From positions 32,251,946 to 32,315,945 of the forward strand of contig NC_079148.1 of assembly GCF_945859685.1 (NCBI RefSeq): a DNA stretch of 64,000 bases, read 5' to 3'. The notes beneath the pieces are model-generated. The model saw only the letters and a list, made by a program, of their open reading frames with translations. It was not told the origin of the DNA and searched no databases. The DNA comes from Eupeodes corollae. Taxonomy: Eukaryota; Arthropoda; Insecta; Diptera; Syrphidae. Within the stretch, counting starts at the first letter, position 1. Every line of letters begins with the position of its first letter. A program made the position numbers and the translations under genes. Below are positions 11,024 to 23,265 of this stretch, piece after piece.

Positions 11024-11895
11024 TACCGAGAACCGAACATCAATTTTTGCCAATTTTTCGTACTATGTTTTTGTAGATTTTAATTCTTTATGAAACTGAC
11101 AGTTGAATTTTTATAAAAAAAATGACTGAGTGTCAAAACAATATTTTCTGTAATATAAAATATGTTTGAAACCATTACTTTTAATTTTTGAAAAGTTATT
11201 TGAATCGAACATCAATTTTTACTATTTTAAGTAATTCTTTTCTTAGGTTTTTATTTTTGTGAAAAAACTGTCAATTCGATTTTTCTCAAAATTTTACTGA
11301 AAATTAAAAACAATATTTCTCATAACATAAAATTAGTTAAAAATCAATATCTCAAAGTTTTAAAAAGAAAGTAAGTTGAAAATCAATTTTCAAGATTTTG
11401 CAAATCTTTTGTAGGTTTTTAATTTTTTGTAAAAAAAACTGCCAATGCGATTTTTCTCATAAATAAAATTAGTTTGAAGCAAATATCTCAAAGTTTTGAA
11501 AAGAAGTTTAAGTCAAAAAACAATTTTTACCAACTATTATACATTTTTTTAGGTTTTATTTTTGAAAAAAAAAACTGTCAATTCGATATTTCTCAAAATT
11601 TATCGAATGTTGAAAACAATATTTCTTCCAAGGCAAAATAAGTTCGAAGCCATAATTTAAAATTTTTTAAAAGACATTTGAGTCCAAAATCAATATTTAC
11701 TAACTTTGAGAAATTTTTGGTTTAGGTTTGTATTTGTTGTTAAAAAACTGTGAAGTCGATTTTTCTCAAAACTTGACCCTATGTTAAAAACGTTATTCTT
11801 TGTTGCACAAAATTATTTTGGAGATAAAATTATTATTTTTAAATAAAATTTTTGAAGTGACAAATATTTTTGTTTTAGTTTGTTTGTATTTGAAA

Positions 11896-12560
11896 TTGAA
11901 CGACATAATTAAATCAATTTGTATTAAACTTAAGTAAAAACATGAAACCTTAAAACCTTGAACGAAACCAAGGTTATTCGCAATACTTAGTTGTACGAGA
12001 TTTAGAATATATTTCTATTTTCATGAGATTGAGAAGAGACTGGACTACCAAAAGTCCAGTCTATAAAGTAGTTTCTTTGTTACAAGGAATAAATCAAATT
12101 TGTTTAAATTATTAACATTCGATTTCTGTTGAATAAAAGAAAAACACATCAGAGTGTCATTTTATATTTATATCGATAGAAATCAATTCAATTGAATATT
12201 TTTCACTTGCAGTGAACTTCAAATTGTATTATGAATAATTTAACTCAAGAAATCGAGTACCATTTCTTCAGTCTTCTTCAGCCCCCTTCCATTTCTTTAG
12301 GCTACGAGCCTTTCTGCTCTCGTTGGGTCTTCGGTGTACAGAAATCCTTGAGAAATTCTGAAACTATACCATCGAGAGTCACAGAGAGGAACCTTTTTAT
12401 AGCACACATCACATATTGCGTAACTGCTTCTTGCTATCATTGCTTTGTATTGTTTTTGTATTTAGTTGAATTAAATGGAAATAATACCTTGAAAAACATT
12501 TGCTTTTGTGGTTTTGAATGAGATAAAATCAAGTGAATATAAATTTATATGTATGTAGGT
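11896..12560. other. AT-rich stretch with ORF of unknown meaning
   Basis: A 96-codon plus-strand frame (12231-12521) has no recognisable motif and overlaps an opposite-strand frame. No repeat family identified. Confidence 0.3.
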
Positions 12561-12653
12561 ACAATTTGCCAAGGCGCTACGATGAACCCCGCGTCGAGCA
12601 ACTATACAAGACTTATTTTCTTGCTTCGTTTCTGGTCTGGAAACACTTTTAGA

Positions 12654-12790
12654 ATCATTTCCCATTGCTGATGTTCTCCTTTTGGCTCTGGCTCTGGATC
12701 TGTCTTCGGTTCTATCTTTGGCTCTGAAACTAGCTCTGGGTCTTGTTCTGGCTCTGTGCTCCTGCTGATGCTGATTCTGATGTTGATGCT
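12654..12790. repeat. Degenerate 6-bp-type repeat (TCTGGC/TCTGGT)
   Basis: Imperfect repetition of TTTGGCTCTGGCTCTGGATC-type hexamers followed by CTGATG units. Read on the minus strand the frame is open and Arg/Ala-rich (RARTRPRASFRAKDRTEDRS), continuing into MGNDSKSVSRPETKQENKS. It could be a low-complexity exon but has no family match; a simple repeat is the safer reading. Confidence 0.5.
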
Positions 12791-12803
12791 TTAAATAATT
12801 GAA

Positions 12804-13979
12804 TTTTAAATTGAATTTTTATTACTAAGACCGAGGGAATGTGTGTTGTTTGCTTTGTGTGATATTATTGCACACCCGGAAATGTGCTCAAGAATATAGA
12901 TGTTTTTGTTGTTTTCATTGTTTTCTGTGGGAAGATTTGCGGATGTACTCTTATTTTTATTTTGTTTTATTAGGGTATGTTATTTTTACCTTTTTTTGTT
13001 AGACAAAATCAATATTATGATTTCGTTAAATTAAAAACGCTTAGGTGCTTGTGCAAGTTTAAACCAAACAAAAAAGTGGAATTTAAAAAATGTTGTTTAT
13101 TTTGTGTAAATGGATTGATTTAAATTCCGTAGTCATGTTTATATTTTAAGCAGATAAGCTAAAGTAATTAATTTTGGGTACAAAATTCAGACCCCTACTT
13201 CCCCTAACCTATGTACACTTACCTTAACCTAATAACTTCTACAAGATGCTTAATTTTCTTGTGAAGGTCTTTTAAAATATTCCTCCATCATTTCACACAT
13301 TTTTTCAACGGAATTTCGTAAATATTCTTCTAAAGAAGTATTAGCTACACAAACAGAATGAAAAAAAAAATAAAACTTATTTGTTAAATTTTATGAAAAT
13401 TGATGAATATGGAATTTTGTTTGAAAACAGGAATAAAGAATGTAGGAAGGTAATTCTTGAAAAAAAAAAATACTGAAATTTATGATAGGTATGTTCAATG
13501 GACGTTGATATTCTGATTGAATGAACAATTTAAATAAAGTATTAATGAAATATTCATAAAGTATCTAACGACCGACAAAAAATATTCAAATTCACATTTT
13601 TCCATCGAATATCCTTGATTTTGGGTTTATACTTACCCGTCCTATGAGTAAAATGTGGGCACTAATTTGTGTTTTGCTTTATAGTTGAATGAATTTTTAA
13701 AAACATTCAGTACGGGTTTTTTGTCAAGGGGAATAGGTCAGATTTTCTTAATTTGATTAATTAAGTTTAAGTGTGGAAAATCAGATTTTAAATCTTAGAA
13801 AAAAATTCTTGGATGTTTCAAACTCGAGCATTTAATTTAAAACAATTTAAAGCAAGCGACCCGAATTAATGACTAAATGAGATATCATACAAATTTTATA
13901 TAAGCCAATTTCTCTTTTATTGAATTTGTCTAAAAGAAGTTATCTTATGTTAGCTTATTTTGCATTTTATAATATGGTA
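12804..13979. other. AT-rich intergenic stretch
   Basis: Nothing beyond homopolymer-rich unique sequence could be recognised. Confidence 0.3.
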
Positions 13980-14440
13980 ATTTTGAAGTGAATACCTGAA
14001 TTTGTTCTTGAGATATTCTAATCGAACATCAGTTACCAATTTTGTGTAGTATTTTTTCTATAGATGTTTATTTTGTATACAAACAAGCACTGGCAATTAG
14101 ATTTTTCTTAAAATTAAAACCTCTTTATTTTTATAGGTAAACTATTGTTGAAAGGCAATATATTAAATTGTTGCCAAGATATTCGAGTCAAAAATCAATT
14201 TTTATCAACTTTTAGAAATATTTTCTTCAAAGTTTTTATTTTTTAGAAACAAAAACTGTACCAGATGTCAAAAACCATATTTGATGAATAGTATAATGTT
14301 TTTTTCTCAGTTTGTTATTATACAAAAAAAGTTCATTCAATTTATTTTCAATCTATTCCAATGCATAATTTTTTTAAGATTTGAGTGAAGTCGCTAGCGT
14401 TATTGTTTCGAGAGGTTTTTGGGTACAACCAAATGTTTTA
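13980..14440 (+). repeat. Diverged H-element fragment
   Basis: Internal H-element landmarks are recognisable but eroded: TTCTTGAGATATTCTAATCG, TTCGAGTCAAAAATCAATTT, GATGTCAAAAACCATATT, and AAGTCGCTAGCGTTATTG. There are no intact termini. Confidence 0.6.
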
Positions 14441-14599
14441 CTTTTTATATTATAAATATAATACTATATGAATATAATTTTTAAAAACAAATTAAAATAA
14501 CTTCTTTTTAATAAAAAAATGAAAAAAAATGTACCTAGAATAATTTTCGAACAAGAAATATCATTTATTACGAAATAAATTCTTGTAATTATTTATATT

Positions 14600-14900
14600 T
14601 TTATATTTATTTATAATTAAGTTTTAAACATCTGGTAAAATATTAAGAAAAATCGAATAAATAAAAACCTAAACAAGTTGAAACTTAAAATTAGTAAACA
14701 TTTATTTTCGGCTCAAATATCTTATCAGAAAATGTAGAAAATGACTTTTAAACAGTTTTAATCTTTAAACGATGTTGTTGTTATTATTTGATAAATAAAA
14801 AACTACTACTTATTAAAAAGTGATAAATATCTAAAATATACTTCATTTTGTACAACATTTTGTTAACAACATTATGTAATGATTTCAAAAAATTAAGTTA
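14600..14900 (-). repeat. Diverged H-element fragment, reverse orientation
   Basis: AACATCTGGTAAAATATTAA, AAAAATCGAATAAATAAAAA and TTATTTTCGGCTCAAATATC match the reversed tandem unit. Only about one and a half units remain. Confidence 0.5.
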
Positions 14901-14924
14901 ATACTTTTTGTTTTACAAAAAAAT

Positions 14925-15914
14925 GTGGGTCTGTAGAATTGTCTTGGTTATAAGGTTTGTAGGTTTTCGTGTTTTGTTAAAAAAGTTGTCAGTTGAATTA
15001 TTCTAAAAAATTTCATATTTTTTACCTATTTTAGTAGCATTTCTTAGAAATTTTTTGTTAAACTATTTGAAGTCAATATCTTCTATTATTAACGAGATAT
15101 CGAGAATCGGACATACATTTTTTATTTTTTAGGAAAAAAAATGCCCTTTGGGTTACTATAAAAAATTTACTGAATGTCGAAAACAATATTTTCTGTGAGA
15201 TACAAATAGTTTGAAGCCAATATTTTTAAATTTTGAAAAGATATTTGATTCGAAAGTCAATTTTTACCAAGCTTTAGTATTGTATTTTTTAGGTTTTTAT
15301 TTTTTGTAATAAAAACGGTCGGTTTTGTATATTTTAAAATTAGTATGAAGCCAATTTCTCATCTCAAGTTTAGCCGAAAATCAATTTTTACCAACTTTTT
15401 AGTAATGTTTTATTAGGTTTTTATTTATATAGAAAAATTTCAACATGATTTTGCTCAAAATTTTATCAGATGTCAAAAACGTTATTCTTCGCTGCCTAAA
15501 ATTATTTTGGAGGTAAAATCACTTTTCGTTCTTAAAATATTAGAGGTGACAATTATTTTTTTTCAGTTTTTTGATTTATAAAAAAAATTTATATGATAAT
15601 CTTTTAAAAAGTTTAGTCACAGTTTATAATAAAAAATTTGATTCAAGTCGCTAGCGTTACTGATTAGTGTGATTTTTGGTTTAACCAAAATTTTCACCTT
15701 TTTTAAATTGATATCGTTAAAAAATCACACACTCAATTTTCTTGAGAGTTTAAGCATCTTTGCTCATTACTGTCTGTATAACTTAATTTAAACGAAGTCA
15801 AAAAAAGCTTATTTTATTTAGCCTCTAGGGTACTTGAAACGTCGAGAAATGTCAACATTTTCAATTCGTCAAATCGGAACCATTACAATAACTTCCTATG
15901 GGAAGGTTATATCA
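14925..15914 (+). repeat. H-element copy with intact 3' end
   Basis: Starts in the first repeat region (GTTTTCGTGTTTTGTTAAAA), passes through four to five eroded units, the TCAAGTCGCTAGCGTTACTG block and CGAGAAATGTCAACATTTTC. It ends at the hairpin AACTTCCTATGGGAAGGTT. The conserved 5' block is missing or too diverged to see. Confidence 0.75.
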
Positions 15915-15939
15915 GTTCTATGAGTATACCTTTCTGGAA

Positions 15940-16450
15940 GAATTCAAAAATAGTTTTTTTGTTGTTAAAAGAAGTCAAGCCCCGAATTTTTTTAACAGAC
16001 AAAATTTGTAGGAGCCTGACGCGAAACTGCTTTAAAATTAATTTCCAAGTTTGAAATAAATCGACCCAATAGTTTGGGCTGTAGGGTAAAGGACAGATTG
16101 TAATAATATGAATAAGAATGTTTCAATATCTACTTGTTAACGCACATCACTCAGCTATTTATTTATATTTTAAATCTAAGAAATTATTATATTTAATGTT
16201 TGTAAAATAATTAGTTTGTCAATTCATTCTATATTGTTCTCTAGCTTTGTTTATATCATCATTTATTTTCTCGTTATGTAATAAACCAAATTTTTATAAT
16301 AAGTCGTTTTTGCTACTTACTACACAGATAGACGGACGGAATCAGGGAACCTACTTTTTTCGACTTCTCATGTTTGAATAAAATCTCGAATCCGATTTTT
16401 TTTGCGAATATAATACTTCACATATAGTTTCTATATATTATCGCAAATAA
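15940..16450 (-). repeat. B-repeat copy, split by about 231 bp of other sequence
   Basis: 15940-16096 holds the inner B-repeat (TTTGAAATAAATCGACCCAA, GTTTGGGCTGTAGGG). The rest resumes at about 16328 with ATAGACGGACGGAATCAGGG and AAATCTCGAATCCG. The two halves join at ACAG, which is present on both sides (16093-16096 and 16324-16327), suggesting a small insertion. Confidence 0.6.
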
Positions 16451-18745
16451 AAACCACCCCATCAAGTTTTTTAAGGTACTTTCTGAATCTTCTGATGTTT
16501 AACTAAATGTACTTGAATACGATTACCCTGTCGGTTCTTGAGATATGGTCGACGTAAAAAGTTATCGTAACGTAACGAGAAAAGTCAAACGTTTTAACTT
16601 TATTACAATAACTTACGGTGGGAATTCAATAGACCCAATTATTTTTATCTTTAGAATATTTTTTTTACTAGAAAAAATTACAGTTTTTTTAACAAAACAT
16701 TAAAACCTTTAAAATGCTACTCAATTGGGTTAACGTCTTAAATATATCGACAGAAAAGAGCTTAAGAAGCTTAAATTGTATACTTTTTGGGACAGATTAT
16801 TTTTTCCTTCAAAAGGGAAACCATGCATTTAAAACATAAGCCCTATTCTTATTCACTTCTTAGAGATAGTACTGGTATTGAGAATTGAAGGAAAAATGCA
16901 GTTTAGAGACAGTTTTGAATTTTAACTAGTTTTGAAGAAACTGAACAGAATGGGCGTTAAATAAAACAAAATAAAAATAAACTGAAGTTATGTGAAATCC
17001 AGGTAAAACTGTTAAATGTTTTGGTTCACTCCAAGTTAAGGAAGTACTTATTACGAATTAAAAAAAGAATTAGCCCATTTCCTGCAAAGTCCGCCTTTAT
17101 AGAACTTTTTACGAAGTAAGTTTAAAATGTTCGTAGCTTAGATGGATTTATAGATGAATTTGCAAAATAAACTAGTATCTCAACATCTTGAATATTGACC
17201 ACCAAATATTACCCTTCGTTCTTCACCTCCTAGCTGTCTACGTCCGTGCTTTTAGTAATATATAACAAATCTACCCAATTCACCCCAAGCAAACACCTTA
17301 TTTCTTTCTATTGCTGTTTTGTCATATCATTTGAGTGTTTATTATTTATTTAAATGTAAGAAATAGTGTGTATCAAATGAATATCGCACTACCCTGCACA
17401 CATACACTTACACTTAGATCCTTCAGATTTGTTGTGACCAAATTTTCAGTACTCACCCAAAATGGTATATTTTTTCAAATCAATTATTAATCAGAATCAC
17501 CCATCACAGTTATCAGAAACTAGAAACAATAAAAGACAAAAACAAAAAGGGAGTATTTTATCCTGTAGAATATCATTTGCGTAAAATTTCATTCATCTCT
17601 CTTTTTTTTTTGATTTTCTGTTCATCTTCATCCTTTGAACGAAATTCGATTCAATAATTCAGAAACTATGGATTGACCCAGATTTTTGTGTGGGTATTAA
17701 AAAAATGTCTGTGACTTCTGAGTTAGTTAAAATGCGATAGCAAAAGTGAAATACCCTCGAGGTCAAACATTTTTCGTTCGGTTCGTCTGCTACGTATCTT
17801 ATTATTAAATTCATGATTTGTTTACTTTTTTAATAGCATTGAATTTTATTGAAAATGTCTTTTTTGTTGATTTTAAAAACAAAGATAATTCTTTTGAAAC
17901 TTTTCTTTCATTCTTAATCCATTTTGTTTGAAATTTATAAAGGAAAGCCACGGTACGGGCTTAAGCTAAGTAAGAAACCGACATATTTTTGATTAGATTG
18001 AGTTAAGGCTTCTATAAATCAAAACCCTCCAATCTATAAATACCTATGAGTACAGAAACGGACATTGAAATCATATGCTTTGTTGCATCCATCATCGTTC
18101 AGCTACATCATGATGACGCACGATGTGTAGGCAGCTTTGATTGAATGTAGAGCGACAGCTTTTGCTTTACGATTCCATGTCCAGTCCATGTATTGCACAA
18201 TCAATTCAAATAATTTGTCTTTCTGCGTAAAACACTTTTGTCACAAATTCCAATTTTGAATTGATTGACAAATATTAACAAGGAAGATGGTAGAATAGGT
18301 TTGGACTATTTTCAAAGGTAGAGGAAACATTTTTGAACATCAGAACCACCATGAAGGTAATAAATTGATGCAGGTTGATATTGTTTTAAGAATCAGTAAC
18401 ATGGTTGCCATATTCATATTTAATTTAAATATTTTTCGAATGAACCAATGGTTCTTTCAATAAGTAATTTTGAGCGTTGATATAGTTTATAGTGGGCTTA
18501 TTGTTAGTGTCAAGTGGAATGATGTTTATTTAGCCTATTTTGCAAAATAATCTTGAGTGTTTTTATCAGAAATTAATTTTACAAGAATAGAACGACTTTA
18601 ATGAAAGTCCCCGTAAAAAGTAATATTTAAAAAAAATTATACAAAAAGTTTGTAATTTAAGATTTTAAGTCAATTTTATTGCGGATGCAAAATAAATTAG
18701 GTGGCCGGGACGAAAGGACCTAGAATTTATTCATTTTTACTTTTA
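16451..18745. other. Mostly unique AT-rich stretch
   Basis: Around 16510-16630 there is a diverged H-element 3' end (CGGTTCTTGAGATATGG ... ATTACAATAACTTACGG). The remainder shows no gene, known repeat or clear motif. Confidence 0.35.
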
Positions 18746-18866
18746 GAGGATTTGTCAATTCCCCGCAAGAGGTAGTACCAGTGAAAAAAACTTTAGTTGG
18801 CACAGGCAGGGACCAAGACCTCTGGCATGACAGTCCTACGCACTAACTATCATGCCACGACTCGAG
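18746..18866 (-). repeat. tRNA-derived SINE, 5' part
   Basis: On the minus strand it reads GTGGCATGATAGTTAGTGCG (A-box region), GACTGTCATGCCAGAGG, GGTCTTGGTCCCTGCCTG (eroded B-box region), TGCCAACTAAAGTTTTT, CACTGGTACTACCTCTTGCG and GGGAATTGACAAAT. The same order is seen at 34625, 35893 and 41628. The tail half is missing. Confidence 0.75.
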
Positions 18867-19277
18867 GACATTATTCATTTTAAATAAGTAAAATTTTTTC
18901 GGGACTTACCGGAACACTTTCTACAAATATTTAGAGTGCAGTTCTAACAACGCATTCGTATTGTTTAAGAACAAGAACTAGTACCAAAAAACAATAACTT
19001 CTACAACTATCAGGTTTTAATCTTATCCCGTCAAAAAAGTTATTTCTTAAGAAAAAAAGGTAAGTTCCGAAATACTATTTAAAACTGAAAATTGTTTTTA
19101 ATAAGTGGTTTAATTTTAAATAGCACGTTATTTATATAGCTGTCGCTTGTGAAGTCATTATCTTTTTATAGTTGACAAGTGGAAACTACACTAAAAAATC
19201 GTTTGTACTATTTTTTCTAAAAAAAAAACTGATCTTTTGTACTTAATTCTTTGCGGGTCACGTGCAACAAAACGTCT
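18867..19277. other. AT-rich stretch, nothing recognised
   Basis: No coding block or repeat family seen. Confidence 0.3.
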
Positions 19278-19407
19278 ATGAAATGCCCACAATGCACTCA
19301 AGATCATGAATATGGAACTTTTTGAAATTATTGCGAAAGGATATGGAGCCACAAAATGCGACTTGGTCATGGAAAATATATAAATTTTGCATTTGAATTT
19401 CCTTAAA
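19278..19407 (+). pseudogene. Short broken reading frame with Cys/His motif
   Basis: One frame reads MKCPQCTQDHEYGTF, a TGA stop (19323-19325), then NYCERIWSHKMRLGHGKY and INFAFEFP before TAA. A frame shift continues with KKTPCPVFEIT. The protein-like composition across a single stop suggests a decayed coding fragment, possibly a small zinc-binding or transposon-encoded segment. I do not recognise the family. Confidence 0.35.
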
Positions 19408-19929
19408 AAAACACCTTGCCCCGTTTTTGAAATAACAAATTAAAAAAAGGCACATTTTTTAAAACTCCTAAATTTGGTTCGGACAAAAAAATACGAACTT
19501 GCTCGATACTCTGTTTAAAAATATATTTTACAATAAAATATGTTTTTCTTCAAAACTTTGAATGCCATTCAATTAATCGAAAAATCAATTTTGTGTAGCT
19601 ATGTAAAAAATTTTAATTTTATTTAAAGAATATTTTTAGTATGCAGGTTTTTTAAACTTTTTCATATACGTTTTAAATTTAATTTTTGTTAAATCATATT
19701 GGTCCGTTTTTGCTATGGCGAATGTTAAAAAAAAAAATTTAATTTAAATTTAAAAAATCCAAAAATTAAAATTTGACATTTTTGATCATAAAGTATTACG
19801 AATTCATTATAAGAACTTGTGAAGTGAAATTGGGTTATTAGTTCTTGGGAAAACTTAAAAACAAAATAACGGTTATATTGAGGGAAACCTTCTGGACCAA
19901 GAAAAACGAAAATTAAAAGCATGCTTAAC
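19408..19929. other. AT-rich stretch with diverged H-element-like pieces
   Basis: Runs such as AATATGTTTTTCTTCAAAAC and AATCGAAAAATCAATTTTGT hint at an old repeat fragment; nothing firm. Confidence 0.25.
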
Positions 19930-20105
19930 GCGAATCTGTTTAACTCTTAAGCTTGAACACAATCGATCCAATGAGCGAGGAAAGACAGACAGACCAAGGG
20001 AATCAGAGGACCCACTTTTTCGGCTTCCTTACCATCGTAATGTCATGTTTGGTTAAAATCAATAATTCGATTGTTTTTACAAATGTAATACTGGCTATTC
20101 CTACT
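19930..20105 (-). repeat. B-repeat, 5' half
   Basis: Inverse of the family start: GCTTGAACACAATCGATCCA, AAAGACAGACAGACCAAGGG, CACTTTTTCGGCTTCCTTAC, CATCGTAATGTCATGTTTGG, AATTCGATTGTTTTTACAAA. Confidence 0.7.
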
Positions 20106-20109
20106 CTGA

Positions 20110-20700
20110 CTTTTCTAGAGGTGAACACGGGGTGCCTAGTACCTCGACTGGAGATTGGAAAGTTTTTGGGGGTAGTAAACGAGAGAGAGGGAGAAGTGGT
20201 TCCACTAAAGCACCACTCCTTTCATACAGACTTCAGCGGAGAAATTCCTAACCACATAAAAAAAAAACCAACTGCGATGCACCAACAAGCCTCGGATATG
20301 GACGAATTTACTGATAACAACCAACGAAAACGATTTAGGGCCAACAAACTTAAAATATGAACGTGGAATGTTAGGTCTCTTAATAGACCACACGCAGCCG
20401 AACCGTTATTGGGGGATGGGGGCCCTAGTCTGCTTTCAAGCAGATATCACCCAATCCAGGAAATGGAGGAAGATGGGCAAAAAAAAAGGATGAAAAACTG
20501 CGATATTTACTATGGTCCCTGCTACCGAGAAAACCAACAACGTTGATTTGGATGCGGTTTTGTCTTTGGAGCAGACTTTTACAACAATTCTTGGGCTGTA
20601 GGTCAACGTCTGCCTCATGGCCATCCATGACCAAGCTAGATGAAGAAGTTTGTTGGGCGAGGCCCTAGATCACACAGTACTCTAGCGCCACCTAAATTAA
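20110..20700 (+). mobile_element. Internally deleted RTE-like non-LTR element
   Basis: The leader peptide (GVVNEREGEVVPLKHHSF ... QRKRFRANKLKI) runs into a TGA at the site where active elements read KLKIGTWNVRSL; translation resumes TWNVRSLNRPHAAEPLL, the start of the apurinic endonuclease domain. It continues with KNCDIYYGPC and FGCGFVFGA (NCDIYYSG...FGVGFVVG), then AVGQRLPHGHP. Instead of the rest of the endonuclease and the RT, it jumps to KKFVGRGPRSHSTLAPPK, which looks like the C-terminal end of the same ORF, followed by TAAGTAAGCA. So at least 2 kb of expected coding sequence is missing. Dead; likely mobilised, if ever, by a full-length partner. Confidence 0.65.
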
Positions 20701-22924
20701 GTAAGCAATATTTGCCACTGAGTTCCAAGCTACATTAATTAAAAATGAAGGGAAATTTGATTTCTGACCTAAAATATAGTTATTTTTTCAAAAATGTAGA
20801 CTTATTTTAAAATGTTTGTTATTAAATTTAGAATTTCGTGTTCCAATTTTACAGCATTTTAAAATTTAAAAAAAATATTTAAGTCTGATTAAATCTTCTT
20901 CCTAAGTGTTCAAACCTAAGTTGGCAACCATAAACGAACCGCCTTGTCTTTTCAATCTATATTTCGAAAATGTCCTGTGTAAAAAGTGTAGGTGTATATA
21001 TCTTGTCTATGTCGAACGAAGTGGGCTCTCAATTTAATTATATAAGTGTCAGTCCATCACCCACTTCAATAGACGTTAACATACCCAAACCTTCTGTTTT
21101 ACAAAAGCTCAAGAGACATATCAACTAAAAACGGGTCAATTCAATACTTCCCCAGATGCCAATTATTTTAAGATAAGGTTGTCATTAATTATTTCTGTTT
21201 TATTTTTTGATAAAAATAAAACCGAAAATAATGTAAGCTAAGGGATGACGAAAAAAAGGATAGAAAGTTGAACTTTTCAGATATAATCAATTCAAATAAC
21301 AATAATTTCCATCAAAAAAATACTCATATACCTACTTAGTGAAGTAAGTGTCAGTTATGGTGAAGATTGGAGATTTGTTAACACAGATCCGATTAATTCT
21401 TGAGAGTTGTTGATGAAGTGCCATTTGGGTATAATCCGGATTAAGTGGCTACTTTTGTGGTAGATTATTATAATGTACCGTGTTAGTGTGAAAATGTATA
21501 AATTCCGTTCTATCTTTGATATGGAATCTACATATGTATATTTTGTGCACCGCAAAATCCTCTTCATTTTGCAAATTTATTTTTCCCTAAAGATTTTTAT
21601 ATATACATACCTTAAGCTTTATTAATAAAACATAAGGAATCAGTTTGATCAGGATTCAGGACAAAAAAAAGGATGTTTAGAGAGTTGTTTTGTTTGTGTG
21701 TGTGTTTTGTGTTTTCAAATTTTGCCTTAATGTGTTAATTGGGTTCAGTCTGATATGCACGAGTTAACATCAAATTCTACCCTAAATTCGAGAAAAAAGG
21801 ACGAACGATTGACTTATCATCAAGGATATGATTATCATAGACACATTAGTGCAAGTGATGGTTGTGTTAAGTGGAAAACTGAAGCACTTTTTTCTTTATA
21901 GTTGTTTGGGGGTAATTGTGTTCAATTGATTCCATACTCTTGCTTTATCGACTACGATGATGATGGGGTCTATCCTTTATATTTCTTTAATTATACAGGA
22001 ATGTTCCATGTTCCTACTTACAAACGTATTCTGACTATGATGGAAATTGATTGAAATTGAACGGTTCAGTATTTTACAAAAGAAAATTGTATTTCAACTT
22101 TGAGAGCTTTGTAGGTAATGTAGGTATACCCTTATGCCTTGCCCAACCCACTTAGTCAAATTTAGAATACTCTCTAAGGGAGTTTTATATTTGAGTTTGA
22201 AATTTCTTTTATAATTCAGTAAAAGTCTGTTTTAGATGAGAATATAATGAAGACTTCTATTTACAATTTTATAATAAAATAAAATCAACCTAATAGCAGC
22301 TCCATTTAATTTGACACAGAGATATAAGTAGGTAGGTATACTTTAGGAAGGTATTGCTATGACAATGATGATGTATTTTTGAAAGACAAAGGGATTTTTC
22401 TAGTGACATTTTGACGATTTTGAAATTGAGAAAATATAATTTATTTTAATTTTTCGTGCTTCGCGTGGACTCTATTCAAAAAGCTTTTTATGATACGCCA
22501 CGTCAGTTAAGCCAAACGTAACAATTGAAATACAAATTTAATTTAAAAGGGTCTTTTATCAAGCAATTTCTATTAATATAAAAATGTTTGTAAAATATAT
22601 AATTGACATTTTGCATTCGTTTGAAAACTCTATTAAAGTCATAACGTATGGAACATGAAACCCTTGGGTCTATAAAATAACTCCTAATGCATTAGATCCT
22701 TACAAAAAAAATAAGTGAAACCTAATATTTTCTTTACAATGTAAGAAGTCAATTCATACAAAAACACTACCAATTTAAGGTTTCTTTGCGTCGCGGTCGG
22801 TGTGAGGATTTCCTTGCATTTATTTTTCTTATAAAATATTATAAAGGACCGTTTTTTAGACGTGTGGTTTTGAAGAACAAATATTAAAAAAATATAATTT
22901 TTGCACTTTATTTAAAAATTGATT
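20701..22924. other. Long unique-looking stretch
   Basis: AT-rich with several short runs (GTGTGTGTGTTTTGTG near 21700). No genes, mobile elements or RNA genes recognised. Possibly intron or intergenic. Confidence 0.35.
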
Positions 22925-23265
22925 TTGGGTATGTGGTGGTCGTAGCTGGCTCAAATAAAGTCCAGACGAGAGGACCAATTTCGACTAATTTTTGCAGTGA
23001 TTGGGTACGAAAATTCACTACAACATGTGAGTCAACTTAAACTTTTGTGCGTAAAAAAGCAACTTTACATAATCCAACAAAAATAGTCCAGAGAGGTAAA
23101 ATCACACGATCTTAGAGGCCATGCCACAGGCCCACGACACGCAGGATTATAAACTCACCAAAAGTGTCCTTAAATAAATTGATTATTTCACGGAGGAAGT
23201 CAAAGTCTGAGAAACCAAAGTGAGCATAATTCAAGTAACAACTGTCAAAAACCCCCAACACGTCT
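22925..23265 (-). mobile_element. Dead mariner-type transposase fragment (3' half)
   Basis: Minus-strand reading: EIINLFKDTFGEFIIL, then after a shift RGPVAWPLRSCDFTSLDYFC (family consensus RGPVxWPPRSCDLTPLDFFLWG, where the D of TPLD is the third catalytic acidic residue). The last block is ENWSSRLDFI with SYDHHIPKINF, the ENWxxRxxxxxAxxGGHxxxIIF ending. Stops and indels are present. Only the C-terminal third survives. It belongs to the same broad DUF4817-type mariner group as the element at 42736. Confidence 0.75.

Larger units (their letters stand above)
9962..11895 (+). repeat. H-element copy interrupted by a TIR transposon
   Basis: Begins with the conserved 5' block AAAAGAGGCTGGGATGCG ... 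GATAACTTCCCATCCC. The tandem units follow, broken at 10262 by a 761-bp insertion and resuming at 11026 in the same register (CGAGATA / CCGAGAACC compared with CGAGATATCGAGAATC in the copy at 14925). It ends in the TTTGGAGATAAAATTAT block without the terminal hairpin. Confidence 0.8.
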
